From contig JAHKKL010000159.1 in NCBI GenBank assembly GCA_020027635.1, positions 1-5,075 of the forward strand: DNA of 5,075 bases. Reading direction: 5' to 3'. A program made the translations under genes and the position numbers. A model generated the notes under the pieces. It did no database searches, was not told the origin of the DNA, and saw only the letters and a list, made by a program, of their open reading frames with translations. This document shows positions 1 through 5,075 of the stretch, piece by piece (the stretch's first letter is position 1; each line of letters begins with the position of its first letter). This DNA comes from Gammaproteobacteria bacterium (GTDB lineage Bacteria > Pseudomonadota > Gammaproteobacteria > UBA9214).

Positions 1-461
1 GGGCCGCGCTTGAGTTTGTCAGCCTTGGTAAGCAAGACATGTATGGACAGGCCGGAGGCATGACACCACGCGAGTACATGCCGGTCGAAGTCCTTCAGCG
101 GATGGCGGATATCCATTAGCAGGATCACGCCCCTGAGTGAGCGCCGCGTTTCCAGGTATTGCTCGATAGCCTGCTGCCAGCGTGCCTTGATTTCCTTCGA
201 CACCTTTGCATAGCCATAGCCGGGCAGATCGACCAGGCGGCGCTTGTCATCCACACTAAAAAAGTTGATGTGCTGCGTGCGACCCGGTGTCTTGCCGGTA
301 CGCGCCAGGGTCTTCTGACTGGTGATGGTGTTCAGTGCGCTGGATTTACCGGAATTGGAACGGCCGGCGAATGCGACCTCCAGGCCGATATCGGGTGGCG
401 CCTGCCGGGTGTTCGGGGTACCGAGTTGAAAGGAGGTATGCTGATAGCGATTTTTCATCAT
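1..461 (-). CDS. engB: Ribosome biogenesis GTP-binding protein EngB (YihA/YsxC), 3' end missing
   Basis: This is a TRAFAC-class GTPase of the EngB/YihA/YsxC family, a cytoplasmic factor needed for assembly of the large ribosomal subunit. Translating the minus strand from the ATG at 461-459 gives 153 codons with no stop before the window edge. GTPase motifs appear in order: G1/P-loop GRSNSGKS (residues 33-40), G2 region TPGRTQ (58-63), G3 DLPGYG (78-83), the family stretch MDIRHPLKD (116-124) and G4 TKAD (145-148). The G5 motif and C-terminal helix lie outside the window; E. coli YihA is about 210 residues, so roughly 55 are missing. An in-frame TGA lies 27 bases upstream with no other start codon between, so translation begins at this ATG or the ATG directly after it. 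No strong Shine-Dalgarno is visible. The gene is divergent from the cytochrome c4 gene. Truncation is by the window, not by mutation. Identification is secure from motifs and overall resemblance to YihA. Confidence 0.96.
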   Translation of the reverse strand, partial: MMKNRYQHTSFQLGTPNTRQAPPDIGLEVAFAGRSNSGKSSALNTITSQKTLARTGKTPGRTQHINFFSVDDKRRLVDLPGYGYAKVSKEIKARWQQAIEQYLETRRSLRGVILLMDIRHPLKDFDRHVLAWCHASGLSIHVLLTKADKLKRG

Positions 462-500
462 GATGCAATAACCAAGCTCGGGATATCAGGAAATGTCTGC

Positions 501-529
501 ATTAGACGTGAGATCCGGCGCAATGAAAA
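501..529 (-). promoter_or_regulatory. Candidate sigma-70 promoter for engB
   Basis: Read on the minus strand, TTTTCA (plus positions 529-524) and TCTAAT (506-501) are separated by 17 bases. They match the -35 consensus at 4 of 6 and the -10 consensus at 5 of 6 positions. The predicted transcript would start near 494 and leave a leader of about 33 bases before the engB ATG. Position and spacing are right for engB, but matches of this quality occur by chance, so this is a candidate only. Confidence 0.4.
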
Positions 530-574
530 CCCGTATCAATCGATTCATTCCGGGGTGATCCCGATCTTCCGCAG

Positions 575-603
575 TTGACCCTCCGTCCTTTGGCTGGTAT
601 ACA
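575..603 (+). promoter_or_regulatory. Probable sigma-70 promoter for the cytochrome c4 gene
   Basis: TTGACC (575-580) and TATACA (598-603) are separated by exactly 17 bases, with 5 of 6 matches to the -35 consensus and 4-5 of 6 to the -10 consensus. It lies in the 250-base divergent gap between engB and the cytochrome gene and points toward the latter. Transcription would start near 610, giving a leader of about 100 bases. This is the best promoter-like sequence I found in the window. No operator half-sites (for example an Fnr or ArcA palindrome) could be recognised around it. Confidence 0.65.
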
Positions 604-609
604 AGGGTC

Positions 610-711
610 CCATTTTTTGCCGTCCTGTTGGCGGGTCCTGTGCCAGCCACAGTCAGAACATTCAACCGGCCATGAGCCCGCCTCGACGCGGAGACAGGAG
701 TAGGTCCCAAT
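610..711 (+). other. Leader of the cytochrome c4 transcript, with inverted repeats
   Basis: This is the roughly 100-base stretch between the predicted start of transcription and the cytochrome ATG. It holds a short perfect hairpin, CTGTG (638-642) and CACAG (648-652), inside a longer-range pair GGCGGG (630-635) and CCCGCC (677-682). A Shine-Dalgarno-like AGGAG lies at 696-700, 11 bases before the ATG, so it is slightly far from the start. The long-range pair leaves the AGGAG free. I recognise no known riboswitch or leader family here. Confidence 0.3.
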
Positions 712-1326
712 ATGAAGAACTGGATTGCTTTAACACTAGGATTGTTATCGATATTTATATCATATGGCACGTCCCGGGCTGCAGGGGACCCAGCGGCCGG
801 CAAGGAAAAATCCGCCAGTTGCGCTGCTTGTCATGGCGCTGACGGCAACAGCGTCAACCCCGAGTGGCCCAAGCTGGCCGGACAGCATGAAGGCTACCTT
901 ATCAAGCAGTTGACCTATTTCAAGGATGGCGAGCGTGTCAACGAAACCATGAAAGGCATGGCATCGAATTTGACCGAACAGGATCGCGAAGATCTCGCGG
1001 CCTATTTTTCCAGCCAGAAGGTGAAAATCGGCGCCGCGGATCCCTCGCTGGTGGAATTTGGACAGAAAATCTACCGTAGCGGTAATGCCTCCAGCGGCGT
1101 GGCGCCCTGCATGGGCTGTCACGGTCCGAACGGTGCGGGTAATCCTGCCTCCAACTACCCGGCATTGCATGGCCAGAATGCCCAGTACATCGAAAACCAG
1201 CTGCGCGGCTTCGCCAGCGGGCAGCGGCACAATGAAAACGCCAAGAAGATGATGCAGATTCTGGCGTCGAGGATGACGGAGCGCGAAATCCGCGCCGTCG
1301 CCTCCTATATCCAGGGGCTGCACTAA
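712..1326 (+). CDS. Di-haem cytochrome c4
   Basis: The 204-residue protein is a periplasmic electron carrier of the cytochrome c4 family, which passes electrons toward terminal oxidases. A Sec signal peptide covers about residues 1-23 (Lys-2, hydrophobic core, then Ser-Arg-Ala, with mature protein beginning near Ala-24 or Gly-25). Two homologous class I c-type domains follow. The first has haem motif CAACH at 37-41 and the second CMGCH at 133-137. Aligning the two halves on the shared segments after each haem site (MKGMASNLT at 80-88 and MMQILASRMT at 180-189) places Met-80 opposite Met-181, and Met-83 opposite Leu-184. Met-80 and Met-181 are therefore the likely axial ligands. Length is normal for the family (about 200). 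The start has AGGAG 11 bases upstream. The signal-peptide codons are AT-rich compared with the rest of the gene, which is common. The gene is followed by its own terminator-like hairpin and then dsbA. It is often labelled cc4 in Pseudomonas. Confidence 0.95.
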   Translation: MKNWIALTLGLLSIFISYGTSRAAGDPAAGKEKSASCAACHGADGNSVNPEWPKLAGQHEGYLIKQLTYFKDGERVNETMKGMASNLTEQDREDLAAYFSSQKVKIGAADPSLVEFGQKIYRSGNASSGVAPCMGCHGPNGAGNPASNYPALHGQNAQYIENQLRGFASGQRHNENAKKMMQILASRMTEREIRAVASYIQGLH

Positions 1327-1341
1327 ATCCGTTCATTTTTC

Positions 1342-1370
1342 GACCCGCCCCGCACGGGGCGGGTCTGTGT
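1342..1370 (+). terminator. Terminator-like hairpin after the cytochrome c4 gene
   Basis: A perfect 10-bp stem, GACCCGCCCC (1342-1351) and GGGGCGGGTC (1356-1365), closes on the four-base loop GCAC, 16 bases after the cytochrome stop codon. The run that follows (TGTGTTCC) is only weakly T-rich, so termination may be incomplete and some transcripts could read into dsbA. In the opposite direction there is no T-run, so it serves the plus strand. Confidence 0.75.
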
Positions 1371-1512
1371 TCCCCTCACACAGCCATGCCCTACCTGAGC
1401 TGTCGCAGTGCAAGCGATTGTTACCCGATGGACCTGCCGGCGCGTTACTATATTTCCGTCATGGCGGCATTCCCGAAGGAATCCGGCCGAGACCTGTAGA
1501 ATTCATCATTTC

Positions 1513-1516
1513 GGAG
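1513..1516 (+). promoter_or_regulatory. Ribosome binding site that sets the dsbA start
   Basis: GGAG lies six bases before the ATG at 1523. The reading frame is open upstream to an ATG at 1367, but that longer version would place 52 residues with no export signal in front of a good signal peptide. The site therefore supports 1523 as the start. Confidence 0.7.
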
Positions 1517-1522
1517 TTGCCA

Positions 1523-2236
1523 ATGAAGATCATGAGCAAATGGCTGTCTGCTTTACTCCTTCCATTCGTCATTTCAACCGCTTGGGCCGCGGCGGATTTC
1601 GTGGAAGGCACGCAATACACACGTCTCGCAACACCCGTGCCGACCTCCGCTCCCGACAAGATCGAAGTCATGGAGTTCTTCTCGTATGCGTGTCCGCATT
1701 GTTTCCATCTGGAACCGGAACTCAACAATTGGCTGAAAACGAAACCCGATGATGTCGTCTTTGTGCGTCTGCCCGTGGTTTTCAGACCAGAGTGGGAACC
1801 GCTGGCGAAGGCCTATTACACCGCCGAGATACTCGGGGTACTGGACAAGACGCATGAGGCGCTGTTCGAGGCCATTCATGTGAAAGACCAGAAATTCGCG
1901 GATGAGGCGGCGATGCAGGCCTTTTTCGTCAGCCAGGGCGTGTCCGCGGATGATTTCAGGAAAACTTCCAATTCCTTTGCCGTCGCCGTGAAGGTCAACA
2001 GTGCGAAACTGATGCCCCAGCGCTATGCTATCACCGGCGTCCCGACATTCATCGTGAACGGCAAGTTCAGTACCAGCGCCACGCTGGCGGGCAGCAACGA
2101 AAAAGAGCCCGGCGTCAATGGAAAAGAAATCAGGATTAAAGAGCTGAACGAAAAAACGCTCAAGGTAGTCGATTATTTGATAGAGCAGGAACGCGAAGCC
2201 GGCAAACCGGTCGCGAACACCGCGAAACCGCATTGA
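1523..2236 (+). CDS. dsbA: Thiol:disulfide interchange protein DsbA
   Basis: The 237-residue periplasmic oxidoreductase introduces disulfide bonds into exported proteins and is re-oxidised by DsbB. A signal peptide covers residues 1-22 (Lys-2 and Lys-6, hydrophobic core, cleavage after Ala-Trp-Ala). The thioredoxin fold then carries the active site CPHC at 57-60, within EFFSYACPHC, the classic DsbA dipeptide. A helical insertion follows at about 90-165, then the cis-proline loop GVPT (172-175, cis-Pro-174). After VNGK (178-181) the chain has about 20 residues more than I expect from Pseudomonas DsbA, around 191-211 (charged, Glu/Lys-rich), before the final helix KVVDYLIEQER, and then a 13-residue polar tail. 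The start is chosen for the GGAG at 1513 and the signal peptide. The 196-base gap upstream holds the preceding terminator. A possible -10 (TACTAT, 1446-1451) lacks a good -35, so I do not assign a promoter. DsbA acts on apocytochrome cysteines, which fits its neighbour. Confidence 0.95.
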   Translation: MKIMSKWLSALLLPFVISTAWAAADFVEGTQYTRLATPVPTSAPDKIEVMEFFSYACPHCFHLEPELNNWLKTKPDDVVFVRLPVVFRPEWEPLAKAYYTAEILGVLDKTHEALFEAIHVKDQKFADEAAMQAFFVSQGVSADDFRKTSNSFAVAVKVNSAKLMPQRYAITGVPTFIVNGKFSTSATLAGSNEKEPGVNGKEIRIKELNEKTLKVVDYLIEQEREAGKPVANTAKPH

Positions 2237-2237
2237 A

Positions 2238-2282
2238 CTGGATCGCCTGACACGCTATCCCTTGCCGCCGGAAGCGATCAGG
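2238..2282 (+). promoter_or_regulatory. Possible stem-loop between dsbA and the acetolactate synthase gene
   Basis: In the 59-base gap, CTG-G-ATCGC (2238-2246) can pair with GCGATCAG (2274-2281), leaving one G bulged and a loop of about 27 bases. The right arm touches the only Shine-Dalgarno-like sequence of the next gene (AGGA, 2280-2283, 12 bases before its ATG). There is no T-run, so it is not a standard terminator. It could tune translation, but a stem of this size may be chance. Confidence 0.25.
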
Positions 2283-2295
2283 ATCCCCCTTCGTC

Positions 2296-3927
2296 ATGAA
2301 GGCCGCTGAGTTGTTTGTTCGCTGTCTTGAGAACGAAGGCGTGGAATATGTCTTCGGGATTCCCGGTGAGGAAAACCTGGATGTATTGGATGCCTTGCTG
2401 GATTCCTCCATCCGTTTCGTCACCACCCGCCATGAACAGGGTGCGGCGTTCATGGCGGATGTCTACGGCCGCCTGACCGGTCGCGCCGGTGTTTGCTTGT
2501 CCACGCTGGGGCCGGGCGCCACCAACCTGATGACCGGCGTGGCCGACGCCAATCTCGACCATGCGCCGCTGGTGGCGATTGCCGGTCAGGCCGGGACCAC
2601 ACGCCTGCACAAGGAATCCCACCAGGTCCTGGACTTGGAGAAGCTGTTCCACTCGATCACCAAATACTCGGCCAGTCTGCTGGAACCCGAAATCATCCCG
2701 GAAGTGGTGCGCAAGGCTTTCAAGCTGGCGCAATCGGAGAAGACCGGCGCGACCTTCATCGAATTTCCGGAAAATATTGCCGAGATGGACGTCGAACAGG
2801 ACATGCTCCCGGTGATCCGGCCGCTCGACCCCGAACCCCCGGCGGAAAATGTCGAACAGGCGGCGCGGCTGATCAGCGAGGCCCGCAATCCGATCATCCT
2901 GGCCGGCAACGGCGTGGTGCGTGCCCATGCCTGGCAGCAACTGGCGGATTTTGCCGGCAGGCTGAATATCCCCGTGGCCAATACCTTCATGGCCAAGGGC
3001 GTGATTCCCTTCAAACACCCCTGCGCTCTCGGCAGCGCCGGCCTGCAGGCCAACGATTATGTGAGCTGCGGCTTCAGCCGGGCGGACGTGATCATCTGCG
3101 TGGGCTACGACCTGGTTGAATACCACCCCTACCTGTGGCACCCGACGCGCGATCGCATCATCATCCACATCGACCGCTCGCCAGCCGAGGTCGATGCCTA
3201 CTACCCGGTGAAGGTAGCCGTCACCGGGGACTTGAAGCACGCCCTGGTGCGCATCGCCGAACTCGCTACTCCGCACCAGGGCCACCACATGCGCCCCCTG
3301 CGCGATGCGCTGATCGAGGAGATGAGGCAACATCGCGATGACACGGAATTTCCGCTCAAGCCCCAGAAGATCATCTGGGACCTGCGCACGATCCTGGATC
3401 TCGAGGACATCGTCGTCTGCGACGTGGGCGCGCACAAGATGTGGATGGCGCGCATGTTCCGCTGTGAATATCCGAATACCTGCCTGATATCAAACGGTTT
3501 TGCCAGCATGGGCATCGCCGTGCCCGGCGCGATCGCCGCCCGGCTGGTGCATCCGGAACGTCATATCGTCGCCGTCACCGGCGATGCCGGCTTCCTGATG
3601 AACTCCCAGGAGATCGAAACGGCGGTGCGCTGCAGGTTGCCGCTCGTTATACTGATCTGGAACGACAGCAGTTACGGGCTGATCGAGTGGAAACAGCTCA
3701 ACCGGTTCGGCCGTAGCTCGCATGTGCATTTCACCAACCCCGACTTCGTGAAATATGCCGAGTCGTTTGGTGGCAGGGGTTACCGGGTCGGGAGGACGCA
3801 GGACCTGCAGGACATACTGACGGAGGCGCTCGCCAGCGACACGGTAAGTATCATCGACTGCCCCGTCGATTACCGGGAAAACATCAAACTCACGGAGCAA
3901 ATGGGCAAACTGGTATGTCCGATCTAG
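2296..3927 (+). CDS. ThDP-dependent acetolactate synthase-like enzyme, catabolic (AlsS/BudB) type
   Basis: The 543-residue cytoplasmic enzyme belongs to the thiamine diphosphate family that includes acetolactate synthase, which condenses two pyruvates into acetolactate and CO2. The PYR domain (about 1-170) has FGIPGEEN (20-27), catalytic Glu-47 in RHEQGAAFMA (45-54) and LGPGATNL (71-78). A central domain spans about 185-320. The PP domain (about 370-520) has the ThDP/Mg motif GDAGF (429-433) with WNDSSYG (455-461), so Asp-430, Asp-457 and the Ser-459 carbonyl are the expected metal ligands. The central domain reads CVGYDLVEYHPYLW, like catabolic BudB/AlsS, where FAD-dependent biosynthetic enzymes carry RFDDRVTG. 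The C-terminal VDYRENIKL also matches the catabolic group. GDA replaces the usual GDG. No alsD/budA decarboxylase or small subunit is nearby, so pyruvate as the only substrate is not proven; other ThDP lyases in this superfamily are possible. The start has only a weak AGGA 12 bases upstream. It follows dsbA by 59 bases and overlaps the next gene by 13. Confidence 0.85.
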   Translation: MKAAELFVRCLENEGVEYVFGIPGEENLDVLDALLDSSIRFVTTRHEQGAAFMADVYGRLTGRAGVCLSTLGPGATNLMTGVADANLDHAPLVAIAGQAGTTRLHKESHQVLDLEKLFHSITKYSASLLEPEIIPEVVRKAFKLAQSEKTGATFIEFPENIAEMDVEQDMLPVIRPLDPEPPAENVEQAARLISEARNPIILAGNGVVRAHAWQQLADFAGRLNIPVANTFMAKGVIPFKHPCALGSAGLQANDYVSCGFSRADVIICVGYDLVEYHPYLWHPTRDRIIIHIDRSPAEVDAYYPVKVAVTGDLKHALVRIAELATPHQGHHMRPLRDALIEEMRQHRDDTEFPLKPQKIIWDLRTILDLEDIVVCDVGAHKMWMARMFRCEYPNTCLISNGFASMGIAVPGAIAARLVHPERHIVAVTGDAGFLMNSQEIETAVRCRLPLVILIWNDSSYGLIEWKQLNRFGRSSHVHFTNPDFVKYAESFGGRGYRVGRTQDLQDILTEALASDTVSIIDCPVDYRENIKLTEQMGKLVCPI

Positions 3928-4736
3928 CCACAGTGGCACTGCAGCACAAGCCGGGTGACGATGTTATCGACGCTGCCGGCCAGCGCATCCGCCTGCTCAG
4001 CTACAACATCCAGACCGGCATACGCACGACGCGCTACAGCCATTACGTCACGCATAGCTGGAAGCATGTTTTGCCGCACGCCCAGCGTTTCAGCAACCTG
4101 GACCGGGTTGCCAGCCAGATCAGGGACTATGACATCGTCGGCCTGCAGGAGGTCGACGCCGGCAGCCTGCGCAGCGGCTATGTCAATCTGACCCAGTACC
4201 TGGGGGAGAAGGCGCAGTTCCCGTTCTGGTATGACCAGACCAACCGTCGCCTGGGGCGATTCGCCCGGAACAGCACCGGTCTGTTGAGCCGCTTCAATCC
4301 CACCGAGATCAGTGAACACCGCCTGCCGGGGCGCATACCCGGACGGGGCGCCCTGCTGATCCGCTACGGTACCCGCCAAGATTCCCTCGTGGTGCTGATC
4401 CTGCATCTGGCGCTGGGACGGCGCGCGCGCCTGCGCCAGCTCGGCTATATCAGTGAACTCGTCAATGAATACCGCCACGTGATCCTGATGGGCGACCTGA
4501 ACTGCCGCTCGCAAAGCGCGGAGATGAATTATCTGATCAACCGCACCATGATGCAGGAACCCTATCACGGCCTGCATACCTTCCCGAGCTGGTGCCCGCA
4601 GCGCAACATCGATCATATCCTGGTGACGCCGACCCTCCAGGTCGACCGCATCAAGGTACTGAACTACTCGCTCTCCGATCACCTGCCGGTATCGATGGAC
4701 ATCACCCTGCCGGAATCCATCCACCTCAGCGGCTGA
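3915..4736 (+). CDS. Endonuclease/exonuclease/phosphatase (EEP) family protein
   Basis: The 273-residue protein has the EEP fold (DNase I/exonuclease III-like, Mg-dependent phosphodiester hydrolysis); its substrate is unknown. The catalytic set is complete: Asn-31 in LLSYNIQTG (27-35), Glu-79 in GLQEVD (76-81), His-164 in LILHLALG, Asp-194 and Asn-196 in GDLN (193-196), Asp-233 in NIDHIL (231-236), and Asp-255/His-256 in SDHLP (254-258). I see no signal peptide or membrane segment, so it is probably cytoplasmic. A protein of very similar layout follows dsbA in Pseudomonas (recalled, not searched), which makes this a conserved neighbour of cytochrome c4 and dsbA. The ATG lies inside the end of the acetolactate synthase gene, in another frame. 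No Shine-Dalgarno is well placed (GGAG at 3894-3897 is 17 bases away), so translation probably depends on ribosomes finishing the upstream gene. The family also includes sphingomyelinase and inositol phosphatase relatives, so nuclease activity is not certain. Confidence 0.9.
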   Translation: MSDLATVALQHKPGDDVIDAAGQRIRLLSYNIQTGIRTTRYSHYVTHSWKHVLPHAQRFSNLDRVASQIRDYDIVGLQEVDAGSLRSGYVNLTQYLGEKAQFPFWYDQTNRRLGRFARNSTGLLSRFNPTEISEHRLPGRIPGRGALLIRYGTRQDSLVVLILHLALGRRARLRQLGYISELVNEYRHVILMGDLNCRSQSAEMNYLINRTMMQEPYHGLHTFPSWCPQRNIDHILVTPTLQVDRIKVLNYSLSDHLPVSMDITLPESIHLSG

Positions 4737-4787
4737 ACCCATTTTATCCAGCACGGCAAATCACCTGTCTACTCTCCGCCTGCCCTG

Positions 4788-4826
4788 AATCGGGGAGGCC
4801 CGCCGCGGCTATTGGATTCCCCGATT
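4788..4826 (+). terminator. Stem-loop after the EEP gene, possible terminator
   Basis: A perfect 9-bp inverted repeat, AATCGGGGA (4788-4796) and TCCCCGATT (4818-4826), encloses a 21-base GC-rich loop, 51 bases after the EEP stop codon. The following bases (ACCCCTGAAA) have no T-run, so it is not a textbook intrinsic terminator. It may still protect the 3' end of the transcript or assist termination. Confidence 0.4.
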
Positions 4827-4856
4827 ACCCCTGAAACTCAGCCTCTGCGGAGAAGG

Positions 4857-5075
4857 GCGGCATCCGTGCGAGGGCCGCAAGACTCGCCGTAAATACCTCC
4901 CTGTAGGCTCGACTGCCGCATCCCTGCGGCAGACGGTCTTGCAGCTCTCGCCCGGATCCCACCTGTCAACGCTGGCAGCGGGTGCGGGGCCTGGAAAACG
5001 GGGACCGTCGACAGCAGGGACGATGCACAGGGATGTGCAAGTGTCGCGTGAGGGCAGGATGCCCGGAGCGACTGC
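4857..5075. repeat. Intergenic cluster of small hairpins with two-fold symmetry, probable dispersed repeat
   Basis: No gene is visible here. The stretch holds several short hairpins with related cores. On the left they carry TCC: GCGGC/GCCGC (4857-4861, 4874-4878) around ATCCGTG; TAC/GTA (4894-4896, 4903-4905) around CTCCCT; and a perfect 8-bp stem, CTGCCGCA (4913-4920) with TGCGGCAG (4925-4932), loop TCCC. On the right they carry the complement: TGCACA (5024-5029) with TGTGCA (5034-5039), loop GGGA; and GGGCA (5052-5056) with TGCCC (5060-5064), loop GGA. Between them are nested pairs: GACGGTC/GACCGTC (4932-4938, 5003-5009), GCCC/GGGC (4950-4953, 4987-4990), CACC/GGTG (4960-4963, 4981-4984) and CGCT/AGCG (4970-4973, 4977-4980). 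The unit is therefore symmetrical about position 4977. It resembles intergenic stem-loop repeats I recall from gammaproteobacterial genomes, with CATCCxTG hairpin cores. The right boundary is not seen. No transposase is present. Confidence 0.6.

Noticed and set aside
159..578. Open frame of 139 codons on the plus strand across engB, with a perfect AGGAGGT at 431-437
   Set aside because: It is antisense to a clearly recognised EngB coding sequence, the AGGAGGT sits inside that gene, and the product resembles nothing. On the minus strand the same bases simply encode His-Thr-Ser-Phe of EngB.
486..803. 105-codon open frame on the minus strand across the divergent control region
   Set aside because: It covers the predicted promoters and the cytochrome start, has a low-complexity Arg/Pro/Gly-rich product and no recognisable domain.
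760..1336. Two minus-strand open frames (187 and 132 codons) opposite the cytochrome c4 gene
   Set aside because: Both lie wholly opposite a secure gene and have shadow-like composition with no domain.
1446..1502. Promoter for dsbA using TACTAT (1446-1451) or TAGAAT (1497-1502) as -10
   Set aside because: Neither has a recognisable -35 at 16-18 bases; read-through from the cytochrome promoter or an unusual promoter is equally possible.
1367..1522. 52-codon upstream extension of dsbA starting at 1367
   Set aside because: It would start two bases after the terminator stem, lacks a ribosome binding site, and would bury the signal peptide. The ATG at 1523 with GGAG fits much better.
1574..2233. 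219-codon open frame on the minus strand opposite dsbA
   Set aside because: Shadow of a gene with CPHC active site and signal peptide; the antisense product has no recognisable motif.
2278..3435. 385-codon open frame on the minus strand opposite the acetolactate synthase gene
   Set aside because: Long antisense frames are expected opposite GC-rich genes; the product is rich in Arg, His, Gly and Asp and matches no family I know, while the plus strand encodes clear ThDP motifs.
3924..4754. 276-codon open frame on the minus strand spanning the EEP gene
   Set aside because: The EEP catalytic residues are all on the plus strand; the antisense product lacks motifs and shows shadow composition.
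4592..4834. 80-codon plus-strand frame running off the end of the EEP gene
   Set aside because: It starts inside the EEP gene without a ribosome binding site and runs through the 3' stem-loop; no domain is visible.
4857..5075. CRISPR array or insertion sequence end
   Set aside because: The hairpins differ in arm sequence and are not evenly spaced direct repeats with spacers, and there is no transposase or target duplication in view.

Overview
The window looks like chromosomal DNA of a fairly GC-rich gammaproteobacterium. The evidence is gene content and order: a minus-strand engB facing a divergent di-haem cytochrome c4 gene, then dsbA, then an endonuclease/exonuclease/phosphatase (EEP) family gene. 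From memory this is the order known in Pseudomonas and relatives. I cannot name the genus. The EngB and EEP proteins resemble gammaproteobacterial family members throughout, but no database search was possible.

Layout: 1-461 (minus) is the 5' three quarters of engB, cut by the window edge. 462-711 is a divergent control region with a convincing sigma-70-type promoter for the cytochrome gene (-35 at 575-580, -10 at 598-603) and a weaker one for engB. 712-1326 encodes a periplasmic cytochrome c4, closed by a perfect 10-bp GC-rich hairpin at 1342-1365. 1523-2236 encodes periplasmic DsbA. 2296-3927 encodes a ThDP-dependent enzyme of the catabolic acetolactate synthase (AlsS/BudB-like) type, and its last 13 bases overlap the start of the EEP gene at 3915-4736. 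4737-5075 has no gene: it carries a 9-bp stem-loop and then a cluster of small hairpins arranged with two-fold symmetry, resembling a dispersed intergenic repeat.

How the genes fit together: cytochrome c4 and DsbA are both exported. DsbA oxidises cysteine pairs in the periplasm, including those of apocytochromes before haem attachment, so their adjacency makes biochemical sense. EngB is a cytoplasmic ribosome-assembly GTPase with no evident link beyond sharing the divergent region. The acetolactate synthase-like gene is the least expected member: it sits between dsbA and the EEP gene, with no acetolactate decarboxylase or IlvN-type regulatory subunit in view. I see no defence system, phage, CRISPR array, insertion sequence, tRNA or rRNA. 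The points most worth a second look are the acetolactate synthase insertion and the symmetrical hairpin repeat at the right end.
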